Positions 25,819 to 33,708 of a stretch of 64,000 bases of DNA are shown piece after piece (the first letter of the stretch is position 1; each line of letters begins with the position of its first letter). Where the stretch lies: NCBI GenBank assembly GCA_046343015.1, contig JBKDOL010000115.1:1-64000 (forward strand), written 5' to 3'. This DNA comes from BJ22 sp021298375 (GTDB lineage: Bacteria > Planctomycetota > Planctomycetia > Pirellulales > Pirellulaceae). The notes below the pieces were generated by a model that saw only the letters and a program-made list of their open reading frames with translations, did not search any database and was not told where the DNA came from. The translations under genes were made by a program, and so were the position numbers.

Positions 25819-25852
25819 TCAACCTGAGAGCCAGGTCAACCTGAGAGCCACG
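25819..25852. repeat. 17-bp tandem repeat, two copies plus degenerate echoes
   Basis: tcaacctgagagccagg at 25819-25835 is repeated at 25836-25852 with small changes. Weaker echoes (gaaccgagagcc, aactgagaacc) continue to about 25905, just before the end of the minus-strand hydrolase gene. Confidence 0.8.
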
Positions 25853-25951
25853 GGAACGGAGAACCAAGTGAACCGAGAGCCTCGCTAACTGAGAACCAGC
25901 CCAGTGGCAGCCAAGCCGGGTACCATTTGCCCTGGACTCGGATATTCCGCG

Positions 25952-26683
25952 TCACTGCAAGACGCGGTACAACAGGGAGCGAGTCGCTCCGATTGCCGCT
26001 GGCGGGATCGCATGATAGCCCTGAAAGCTGACAAAGCTCACTTCGTGACCGGCTTGAGTGAGCAGGTCGCGCAGGGCCTCTCCGGTTGCAAATGGCAAAA
26101 TGGGGTCCCACATTCCGTGAGACTGGACAATCGGAAATTTTGATTGCCGAGTCGCCAACTGTCGCCACTCGGTTTGATTGATCAGGGCTCCAGACCAGGC
26201 AATCAGCCCGCCCAGAGGCTGCGTCGCGTGCAAGGCCACATCCGTTGCCAGCATCGCACCTTGGGAAAATCCGCCCACGACCGTGCGGCTTGGAGAAATG
26301 GCCCAGCGTTCCTGGAGTCGGGAAAGCACTTCTTCAACCAATCCGCGGCAGGTCGCAAGGCGGCTCGGCACCAAATCAGCCAATCCGCCGATCTCGCCTG
26401 AGAGAGAAATCGCCTGAAGTCTCGTGATATCGATCGGCCACCAGGCCCGACTCTCTCCGGACGGATCGAGTGGCAACGGGGCCGCGGGAAAAACAAAAGC
26501 GAGCCGGGATTCGGCCAGCGGCCCGTCATCGAGCAATTCCTCGACGACCGGCACCAGATCTTCACCGGGCGCCCCAAACCCATGGCAGAGCAGAGCAACC
26601 GCAGTCGGCTCGCCCCGTTCCCGGGTCGGCTTGACCAGACAGCAATCGAGGGAGCCGATGCGCTCTCGAGTTAATTCCCACAT
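25952..26683 (-). CDS. Alpha/beta hydrolase, phospholipase/carboxylesterase type
   Basis: 243 residues. The catalytic triad is readable: nucleophile Ser140 in GGFSQGAM (GxSxG), Asp193 in MWDPILP and His224 in GYHAIP. An oxyanion region CHGFGAPGED lies at 33-42. This matches the cytosolic carboxylesterase/acyl-protein thioesterase family (PF02230). The ATG at 26683 has AGGAA 8 nt upstream; an ATG at 26740 would overlap the previous gene. Last gene of a minus-strand run with the propeller and SDR genes; the 14-nt gap to the SDR gene suggests co-transcription. Substrate unknown. Confidence 0.87.
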   Translation of the reverse strand: MWELTRERIGSLDCCLVKPTRERGEPTAVALLCHGFGAPGEDLVPVVEELLDDGPLAESRLAFVFPAAPLPLDPSGESRAWWPIDITRLQAISLSGEIGGLADLVPSRLATCRGLVEEVLSRLQERWAISPSRTVVGGFSQGAMLATDVALHATQPLGGLIAWSGALINQTEWRQLATRQSKFPIVQSHGMWDPILPFATGEALRDLLTQAGHEVSFVSFQGYHAIPPAAIGATRSLLYRVLQ

Positions 26684-26697
26684 GCGGCTATTCCTGT

Positions 26698-27531
26698 TCA
26701 GCTCGATTTCCGCTCGCCTTCGCCCGGAGCTTGATGCCACCGGCGGAAGCCGCCATTCAATTGGATGATTTGCCCGGAGATAAAACTCGCTGCGGGGCTG
26801 GCCAACCAGACGGCTGCGGCGGCGACGTCATCCGGAGTACCCCAGCGGTCCATCAACGATTGCTTGCGGGCCCGGTATTGCCAAGTGTCCGAAGCCTTTT
26901 CACCCCATTCAGTTCGAATCCAGCCCGGGGCGAGGCAATTGACCCGAACGTGGGGGGCGAAGGTTTGAGCCAGACTTTGCGACGCAGCCATCACTGCTCC
27001 CTTGGTGGTGGAGAACAGCTCGCCGTTATCTCCCTCCATTCCGTGCAGTGCCTGATCCCAACCGATATTGGTAATTGAAAAATTCCCTGCCTGTCGCCCG
27101 GCCATCCGGACCATGCGCGGCCCCACCAGCCTCGACAACAGCAAAGTCGAAAGCACATCCACCCGCCAGAGAGACTCAAGCTTCTCCAGAAAACTGGAGC
27201 TTGCGGGTGAGCCGGTCAGGATGTCCGCGCCCGCGCAGTTGACCCACGAGTGAATCTCCCCGGTACAAGCCCAGCAGCGATCGACAAAACCCTTCATTGA
27301 CTGGGCCTCAGCGAAATCGCAGGCGATCGGAAAAGACTTGCCTCCTGCGGCCACGATTTCCGAATGGGTTGCATCCAGTTCCTTCGACATCAGCCGCCCG
27401 TGCAAAATCACCCTGGCCCCCGCACCTGCCATCGCCAAGGCAATCGATCGGCCAATTCCGGTGCTGCTGCCAGTCACCGCGACAGTTAGTTTACTCAGCG
27501 AAAATCGGGCCTGATGCGCTTCCAATGTCAT
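26698..27531 (-). CDS. Short-chain dehydrogenase/reductase fold protein lacking the catalytic tyrosine
   Basis: 277 residues. The cofactor motif TGSSTGIG (residues 20-27), the NCAG motif (N98) and the tail PDDVAAAAVWLASPAASFISG identify a classical SDR. The usual YxxxK is FSTTK here: residue 173 is Phe (codon TTC on the minus strand) with Lys177 kept, and the usual Ser region reads SITNIGW, with Gly157 where Ser is expected. A conventional oxidoreductase reaction is therefore unlikely, although NAD(P) could still bind. Its start overlaps the stop of the upstream propeller gene by 4 nt. It may be a structural or regulatory relative. Confidence 0.82.
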   Translation of the reverse strand: MTLEAHQARFSLSKLTVAVTGSSTGIGRSIALAMAGAGARVILHGRLMSKELDATHSEIVAAGGKSFPIACDFAEAQSMKGFVDRCWACTGEIHSWVNCAGADILTGSPASSSFLEKLESLWRVDVLSTLLLSRLVGPRMVRMAGRQAGNFSITNIGWDQALHGMEGDNGELFSTTKGAVMAASQSLAQTFAPHVRVNCLAPGWIRTEWGEKASDTWQYRARKQSLMDRWGTPDDVAAAAVWLASPAASFISGQIIQLNGGFRRWHQAPGEGERKSS

Positions 27532-29228
27532 TTCTGAACCTCATTTGATGTACGGACCGGCAATTCCAGGCAAGCCATTTCAAGGTCGCTGCGAATGATC
27601 AGCTTGTTACCGGAGAGAGCCAACGTGTTCCAGCAAAGTCCTTCAATCGTCGGAACTTTCGTCATCCACGTGGGCTTCTCCGGCCGCGCGGGAAAGATGC
27701 CGAGGTTCCCAAACTCCGAGTGAACGAGGAGACAGTCACCCACCAGCAGCAATTGGCCATGCCCAAACTTGTCGCGCAGACTCCAGACCAACTTTCCACT
27801 CTCCAAGTCGACGCACTCCAGAAACCCGTCGGCGAGCGCGTAGGCATACCCGTCATGAATCACAGGATTACTGAATTTGGTCGTCAGAACCCGCGAGCTT
27901 TTCCAGACCGAGCGCAAAGCCAGTTCCTCGCCCGCAGTCAACTCGACCAACTCGCCACCCAGCCCATAACCTTTGGTCAGAAGGATCCGGTTCCCGTCTA
28001 CCACGGTGACTTGGGAGCAGTTGGCTGCGGCATTTGACGTGCCCGGACGAAGGTGCTTCCAGAGGATCCGGCCGGTCAGAGGTTCGAAGCCGAAAGCTGT
28101 CCGCTCCGCAACCAGAAGAATCTGTTCCCGTCCAGCCAGAGTCGCCACGCTCGGCGACCCGTAGGCGATCATCTCGTCGCCCGACTTCCAACGTAACTGG
28201 CCATTCGTCTTATCGAGCGCCACCAACGTGGAGAAAGGTCCGCCGGTCGGGCCACCACCGGGTACGTAAACCAAATCACCTACCACCAGAGGAGAGCCCG
28301 CCCGCCCCCAGGACAAGGGCGAATTTTCCACGAGATAGTCAAAGCCATCGAGCGTCTTCCGGGCAGTGCGGGGGATCTCCAGCAATTCGCAAATGTCCTG
28401 CTCCCAAATCAAGGAGCCGCTATTTCCATCGAGGCAAACGATTTTGCCGGCAGCCCCTTGGGTATAAACGCGGCCATCCGCCACCGTTGGCGTCCCGCGC
28501 GGGCCGGGCTTACCCATCCCGGCCAAGTCCTCGTGTCGCTGTTCGTAACGATGTCGCCAAATCACCTTTCCATCGGCCAGAGAATAACAACTGATGCATT
28601 CCTCGTTACCCAGTTGCTCCATCGTCACCACGGCATCATTGACGATCGCCGCACCTGACCAGCCGAGTCCCACCGGCACCCGCCACAACTGCCGCGTGGG
28701 CTGCGCTGCCCAATCCGTTTCGAGTTGCGGGCCCGGAATAACACCATTTCGCCGGGGACCGAGAAACTGCGGAAAGTCATCCGGTCCCGCGACCGACAAG
28801 TCGACTTTCAGATTCCGCGCTTCGGCAGTGCTCTCAGCGGACGGAGCGGGCGCCTCGACGCGACGCTGAGCGGGCAACCAAATCGGTCCATCAAATCGCG
28901 CGATTCCAATATCGCCGGTCAGGACAGGGCGGGTTAAGAGATAGCCGACCAAAGGCAGCATCAAGAGGCCTAACCCCAACCCCACTCGGGCCCATCTTCC
29001 CCCGCGCCCGAACCGAAACAGCCAACTGGCCCACAACAACAGAATCGAAAAGACACCCACAATGGTGCCGATGTTGACCACTCCCGGATCGAGCCGAATC
29101 CAGGCGTGCAGTTGGTTGCCGAATCCTTGCAAGGCGACGACCAAGGCCGCGATTAAGGCTGAAATCCAGATGGTTCGCGAAAGAGCTTTCCTCGACCGAT
29201 TGACCGGTTGCTGCGAGCTGTTGTTCAT
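27528..29228 (-). CDS. Membrane-anchored PQQ-type beta-propeller protein
   Basis: 566 residues. Hydrophobic helices lie at about 16-36 (WISALIAALVVALQGF), 50-70 (GTIVGVFSILLLWASWLF) and 80-100. The rest is an eight-bladed-type quinoprotein propeller with repeats such as AIVNDAVVTMEQLG, CISCYSLADGKVIWRHRYE, TPTVADGRVYTQGAAGKIVC and LVALDKTNGQLRWKSGD. Planctomycetes carry many PQQ-like propellers of unknown ligand; I see no dehydrogenase-specific disulfide or calcium site. First gene of the run with the SDR and hydrolase genes. Start at ATG 29228 (MNNSSQQPVNRSRK) since the 36 residues upstream look non-coding. Confidence 0.84.
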   Translation of the reverse strand: MNNSSQQPVNRSRKALSRTIWISALIAALVVALQGFGNQLHAWIRLDPGVVNIGTIVGVFSILLLWASWLFRFGRGGRWARVGLGLGLLMLPLVGYLLTRPVLTGDIGIARFDGPIWLPAQRRVEAPAPSAESTAEARNLKVDLSVAGPDDFPQFLGPRRNGVIPGPQLETDWAAQPTRQLWRVPVGLGWSGAAIVNDAVVTMEQLGNEECISCYSLADGKVIWRHRYEQRHEDLAGMGKPGPRGTPTVADGRVYTQGAAGKIVCLDGNSGSLIWEQDICELLEIPRTARKTLDGFDYLVENSPLSWGRAGSPLVVGDLVYVPGGGPTGGPFSTLVALDKTNGQLRWKSGDEMIAYGSPSVATLAGREQILLVAERTAFGFEPLTGRILWKHLRPGTSNAAANCSQVTVVDGNRILLTKGYGLGGELVELTAGEELALRSVWKSSRVLTTKFSNPVIHDGYAYALADGFLECVDLESGKLVWSLRDKFGHGQLLLVGDCLLVHSEFGNLGIFPARPEKPTWMTKVPTIEGLCWNTLALSGNKLIIRSDLEMACLELPVRTSNEVQK

Positions 29229-29489
29229 CAAACCGTTGCTTTCACAAATCCAAATGACATCCACCCCCGGGGGACCGCGAGTCCTTCGCCCCCAGCCACT
29301 CCCGCGAATTCTCCCAAATCCAGCGAAATTGGGCAATCGGCTGGAGGTTCAACCGCTTGGCCCCAAGCACTGCAATGAGAGCAAACCGGGAATCAGGCTC
29401 CCTGCAGCGGACATCAGTCCGCCTTCCAGCGAGTGACTTTCCTCCCGTCGAGCACCGCGAACTCAGCCGAATGGCGAAAGCGGCACAGG

Positions 29490-30710
29490 TCAGCGAAGTT
29501 CCGCTGGCCACTGCCCCTGTTCCAGCGGTTGCAGCACCAGTTTCTCCGGATCGATTACCAGATGCTTGATTCGGGTCCGCTGATGGGTGTAGGTCAGATG
29601 CACAAGCCCATCTCGAGTTTGAATGACGGCTGGATAGGAGAACTCACCAGTTCCCCGTTCCAGCGCCGCGGCAGCCAACCATTCTTCGCCGTTTGAACTG
29701 AGGGCCAGATTCAACATCTCGCGCCCCCGCGGACTCCCCGCTTCCTTGCTCGTGTGGTTGTATACCAGCAACTGCCGTCCGTCTTGCAAGGTAACGCCAT
29801 CAATGCCCGAGTTGGGATTGGGGAGAGAGGTGGCTCTGAGCTGACTCCATGTTTCACCGCCATCTTCCGACGAGGTTTCCACGATAAAGCCATCCGCACT
29901 TCGACACAGTGCCAGAATCCTCCCGTCTTTGCCGCGCAGGAGCGTCGGTTGGATGATATTGAAGTTACCCTGCTGTCGACGCAACGCAAGATTGGTCCAC
30001 TCAGCGAGATCGGCGGAGGCGCGCTCAAAGTGAACACGCCACTCCCCGTCCTCCGTGCTACTGCCAGCGAGCAACCGCTGATTCAACCAGATCGGTTTGT
30101 TTTTGATTGGACCAAGGTAACCATCCGGCAAGCGCTCGGGATCGCTCCAACTCGCCCCGGCATCAAGCGAGCGTTTCACCATGCCCCACCAATTGCTGGG
30201 TGAAGGCCCAATCTTATAGAACAGCAAGAGCGGACCACCGGGAACCTGAAATAAAACCGGATTCCAGCAAGGCAGGGCAGGCCCATCGTCCGGCAGGCCA
30301 TCGGCGACCGGTAGCGGCTTGGTCCAACGACCATCAACTTGCCGGGAAGACCAAATCCGCACATCGGCCGCCCCCTCCTCGCTGCCTCCAAACCAGGCTG
30401 CGATCAACCCTTGTTCGGTCTCGCAGATCGTCGAAGCATGACAACTGGGAAAAGGCGCCGCCTCAAACAGGAACTCGCTTCCGACCAACCCGGGAAACTG
30501 TGGCGATTTTTGGGAGCCGGAACTCTCCTGTTCCTCCGCGGTGGATGCCCGTGACGCTCCCTCTTGCGCCCATTTCACATGCCCTGTCCCGGCCGGCGCG
30601 AAAGCAGCCTCAGCGGCACTGGGCGGACACCATAAGATCAAAACAATGAATAAGATCAAAACAATCAAGAGGCTTCGATACCAAACCAAAGCCTGATGGC
30701 ATGTAAACAT
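29490..30710 (-). CDS. Sialidase-like six-bladed propeller protein (BNR repeats)
   Basis: 406 residues. A signal peptide sits at 1-35 (SLLIVLILFIVLILW). The pattern CHASTICETEQGLIAAWFGG matches the BNR_2/exo-alpha-sialidase-like family. Asp-boxes appear as SLDAGASWSDPERL and SSEDGGETWSQL. Secretion and glycan binding or hydrolysis are expected from the family, but planctomycete members are mostly uncharacterised. An 18-bp duplication inside the signal-peptide region doubles LIVLIL. 261 bp of spacer without features separates it from the downstream propeller gene. Confidence 0.84.
   Translation of the reverse strand: MFTCHQALVWYRSLLIVLILFIVLILWCPPSAAEAAFAPAGTGHVKWAQEGASRASTAEEQESSGSQKSPQFPGLVGSEFLFEAAPFPSCHASTICETEQGLIAAWFGGSEEGAADVRIWSSRQVDGRWTKPLPVADGLPDDGPALPCWNPVLFQVPGGPLLLFYKIGPSPSNWWGMVKRSLDAGASWSDPERLPDGYLGPIKNKPIWLNQRLLAGSSTEDGEWRVHFERASADLAEWTNLALRRQQGNFNIIQPTLLRGKDGRILALCRSADGFIVETSSEDGGETWSQLRATSLPNPNSGIDGVTLQDGRQLLVYNHTSKEAGSPRGREMLNLALSSNGEEWLAAAALERGTGEFSYPAVIQTRDGLVHLTYTHQRTRIKHLVIDPEKLVLQPLEQGQWPAELR
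30633..30668. repeat. 18-bp tandem repeat inside a signal-peptide coding region
   Basis: taagatcaaaacaatgaa (30633-30650) and a copy with one change (30651-30668) lie in frame within the first 30 codons of the sialidase-like gene and encode the repeated LIVLIL stretch. Confidence 0.85.
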
Positions 30711-30847
30711 CGCACTGCCTCCGAGATGGGCCTCCTGTCACTTCCCCCAGAATAGCCTGTCAAGAGCCAAAGCCCAACCCGCGGACCGACCGCGCAGTGC
30801 TCGCTTTGCCGACTTCACTTGCCGACGTCAGCCGACCTGACCAGCGC

Positions 30848-30883
30848 AAAAAAACGCACGCGAAACTTTGATTCCGCGTGCGT
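30848..30883 (-). terminator. Terminator of the small conserved gene
   Basis: A 9-bp stem (ACGCACGCG / CGCGTGCGT, 30854-30883) with a 12-nt loop; on the minus strand it is followed by T from the A run at 30848-30854. It lies 53 nt after the stop codon of the gene at 30937. Confidence 0.85.
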
Positions 30884-30936
30884 CAGCGTTTTCTCTAATC
30901 AGGCTCAGGCAATCAAGACTGGATGCCGGCACGACT

Positions 30937-31275
30937 CTAGCCCAACTCGTAGGCCGGGTCGCCGACATAGAGTCGCAGGACTTGACTCTGCACTTTGATT
31001 GCCCGAATCAAAATCCAGATTTGGTCGGGAGTAAATTTTCGCGGGTCGGATTTGGCGAGGCTCTCCAGTTCGTGAGTCATCGCTTGATGCTGGTCATTGG
31101 CCGCCTGCATTCGAAGGTTGGTTTCCTCCCAGAGCCGGTTGAACTCTTCTGGAAAGTCCAACCCAACCGGGTTTTCAATCGAATTCAAAATCAGGGTCGC
31201 CAAGCGGCCGATTTCCACCGGGCTGAGGTGCGGCGCGAGTTGTTCAATTCGGTTGGCTAATTCGGAACAGGTCAT
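30937..31275 (-). CDS. Small conserved protein of unknown function
   Basis: 112 residues, mostly alpha-helical and acidic (HLSPVEIGRLATLILNSIENP, PEEFNRLWEETNLRMQAA, DPRKFTPDQIWILIRAIKVQ). No signal peptide, membrane segment or known motif. It looks like a genuine gene: balanced composition, an own terminator, and no better frame. I do not recognise the family. Confidence 0.6.
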   Translation of the reverse strand: MTCSELANRIEQLAPHLSPVEIGRLATLILNSIENPVGLDFPEEFNRLWEETNLRMQAANDQHQAMTHELESLAKSDPRKFTPDQIWILIRAIKVQSQVLRLYVGDPAYELG

Positions 31276-31616
31276 GTGGGTCTCCGAGAAGTCGCGGCAA
31301 GCGATAAGGTCCGGCTCAGTTCAGAAGCGGCGAGCTTCCGAGCGGCCAAAAGGTCAAAGCGAATCAACCGGCCAGCAGTCGCTGACCGGGAATGGAGAAA
31401 CCCTAGGTCAAAATTGCGCAGGGGCAATTCGACCGAAGAGAAATGAGAAAAAACACCGCTTTGGCCCGGTTACTTGGGAATTCCACCCTCGTTTTGGATG
31501 GCAAAATGCGGCTCGCGGGCTGGTGCCCGTCTTCAGGTTGTAGCGGTTATTCCGCGTCGGGTAGAGTCGATAGAAGAGGGTGGATCCGGTGACATCCCGC
31601 CAGTTCAGCCCTTAGC
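31276..31616. other. Spacer upstream of the small gene
   Basis: 341 bp between the small conserved gene (minus) and the end of the DUF4340 gene (minus). No convincing gene, repeat or terminator seen; the promoter of the small gene should lie at its left end. Confidence 0.4.
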
Positions 31617-33638
31617 TTACCGACCACCCTTGCCGTCGCCACCGGCTTGACCGCCGGGCGAGCGGGGTACCGGCTCCAGAGAGTCCGCTGAAGCCGGAGC
31701 GGGCGGTCCACTGCCAGCTGCGTTCCCAGCCGGTTCTGGATCGCCTCCACCTTGCTTTTCTTCCGGCTCAGTTGCCTTTGGCGGATTGCCCGTTGCCGGA
31801 GCGTCTTGGCCCCCGTCCCCCGCTGGCTCCAGGACAGGCGGTGCCGAAGGAACTTCGGCTTCATTGAAATCAATGTTGGGGCGATCGGGGAGCGCGCCTT
31901 CCGGTTTGGGCTTCGGCTGTTCCAACTCGGATCGCTTTACCAGCAAGCCGGCAAGATTTTCCGCGGAAACCACGTAGTACCAACTGCCAAAGCGATCATT
32001 CAATTCAGCGACGCGATTCTCGGCCGCCTTGGTCCGCTCTTCGAACTCTTTGAGTTGCATTTCATGCTGAGACTTTTGCATCTCATATTCCGTTCGGGCC
32101 TGCTCCCAGGCCTTCAGTTGAGCATCGTACTCGATGAATTTCGGGTCGCGAGAATCGACAACGTCCGCTGGCGGAGCAGCTGCTTCCCCCTCCGCGGCCG
32201 GCTTCGCCTCCGGTCCAGGAACATAGCCTTCGGGCTGCTCAGGCTTCGTTGGCTCAACTGGCGGAGCAGGCTTTTCACCGAGGAGTAGCGGATCAAACGC
32301 GACCCGAATCATCAGGTAGCGATTTTTTCCGCTGGGCTCGGCAATGCTTTCAGACTTTTTCCCGTCTTTTTCTGCTTGAGCAGGCTCGGCGGGCTTCTCG
32401 CCGTCATTGGGTTCGGGCTTGTCCGGAGCTTTCGGTTTTGCCGAGTCGTTCGCCTGGTTACCGCCGCCGATTTCGATCGCTTCTTCGTCACCTTCCACGG
32501 GTTTGCCAAAATGCAGCGTATAGGCAACTCCATCCTCGGTACCGGCAATAAACTCTCCGGCTTCGGAAACCAAAGTCAGTTGCTCACCCTTTTTGGCGAA
32601 TTGGAAACCGCGGCTCCCTAATTCGTCCTGAAGCGTCAGCACGGCTTGCTGGAACTGCTCGAACTCAGGCGTTCCATTCTGCAACCCAGCCGGCATGACC
32701 AGTTCCAGTTCCGGGGTGATTAGCTGCTGCCCATTCCATTTGAATTTTGGACGTACCCCGACAATCTTCAGTTCGCCCAAGGTGCGGGCAATTTCATTCG
32801 CCTTAACCGCATTGAGTTCAAACTTCTCCGAATCGATACCCTCCAAGGTCCAGGGGTCAAATCCCCCTTTGCGACTCAAGGTCGAGGGCTTGCCCGAGAT
32901 TTTGCTGAGCGTCTTGACTGTTCCAAATGTATCGGCAGCTTCTTCCTTGAGCTGATAATCATCAATTCCCAACTTGACCAATTGGTTGGCCTCGATCTGC
33001 AGGAGCAGGGGATCGATCCAATCGGCAAACTTGGTTGACAGGTTCAGGTCGAGCCGAACCTTATAAGTCAGGTTCTCATCGGAGCGGCGAACGTAATAGA
33101 ACTTTTCGGTCCGGTCGCGTTCGAATGACGCCCGGTCTTCATCGTTCTCCTGGGTCACCGCTTCCTTGCCGAGAATGAAGTCAGCCAACGTGTTCCCGGC
33201 CGCATCCTTGAGGACCAACCGTTTCCCGATTGCTTCCGGATCGGCCGCGCCCGCTGCGTTGGGGTCAACGACACCAAATCGTTCGTGTTCTGCGGCGTTG
33301 CGGCCAGCGAGTGCCTCCCGGCGAAGGCCGATGACCGAGGTCGCCGTCTTGGTCAAGCGGTCGGCGGCTTCGGCCGGATAGTCATAGTGCGAAGGGATTG
33401 TCCAGAGGTTGCCCTGTTTGCGGACCTGAAACCTCCGTCGAGATCCCTTGTCGTCGACCGCAACCACTTCGAGGGACGTAGCCTGCTTGTTCGACTCAAA
33501 TCCTTCGAAGAACGGCTGGCCAAGCGACCCAAAGTCGGACAGCACTTGCGGGCGATTCGCGCGCCAAGTGACCAATGCCAACCCGGTCATGGCCAATGCG
33601 GCTGCGACAAACACGATTGTCTTGCTCGTTTCTCTCAT
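31617..33638 (-). CDS. DUF4340 domain membrane-anchored protein
   Basis: 673 residues. One N-terminal membrane helix (TIVFVAAALAMTGLALVTW), then extracytoplasmic DUF4340 modules (QVRKQGNLWTIPSHYDYPAEA; GKRLVLKDAAGNTLADFILGK; GIDSEKFELNAVKANEIARTL). A low-complexity region rich in P, E, A and K at about 400-490 and a proline/glycine tail after 600 are probably disordered. DUF4340 proteins accompany GldG-type ABC operons, as here: it is the third gene after the ABC ATPase and permease-GldG genes, 70 nt downstream. Role in the exporter complex is inferred only from linkage. Confidence 0.85.
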   Translation of the reverse strand: MRETSKTIVFVAAALAMTGLALVTWRANRPQVLSDFGSLGQPFFEGFESNKQATSLEVVAVDDKGSRRRFQVRKQGNLWTIPSHYDYPAEAADRLTKTATSVIGLRREALAGRNAAEHERFGVVDPNAAGAADPEAIGKRLVLKDAAGNTLADFILGKEAVTQENDEDRASFERDRTEKFYYVRRSDENLTYKVRLDLNLSTKFADWIDPLLLQIEANQLVKLGIDDYQLKEEAADTFGTVKTLSKISGKPSTLSRKGGFDPWTLEGIDSEKFELNAVKANEIARTLGELKIVGVRPKFKWNGQQLITPELELVMPAGLQNGTPEFEQFQQAVLTLQDELGSRGFQFAKKGEQLTLVSEAGEFIAGTEDGVAYTLHFGKPVEGDEEAIEIGGGNQANDSAKPKAPDKPEPNDGEKPAEPAQAEKDGKKSESIAEPSGKNRYLMIRVAFDPLLLGEKPAPPVEPTKPEQPEGYVPGPEAKPAAEGEAAAPPADVVDSRDPKFIEYDAQLKAWEQARTEYEMQKSQHEMQLKEFEERTKAAENRVAELNDRFGSWYYVVSAENLAGLLVKRSELEQPKPKPEGALPDRPNIDFNEAEVPSAPPVLEPAGDGGQDAPATGNPPKATEPEEKQGGGDPEPAGNAAGSGPPAPASADSLEPVPRSPGGQAGGDGKGGR

Positions 33639-33708
33639 CTCAAAACATCCATCGCAATTCGAAAGCGTTCATCAACCGAAATCCAGACGCCAAACATTTC
33701 CAAGCCGG

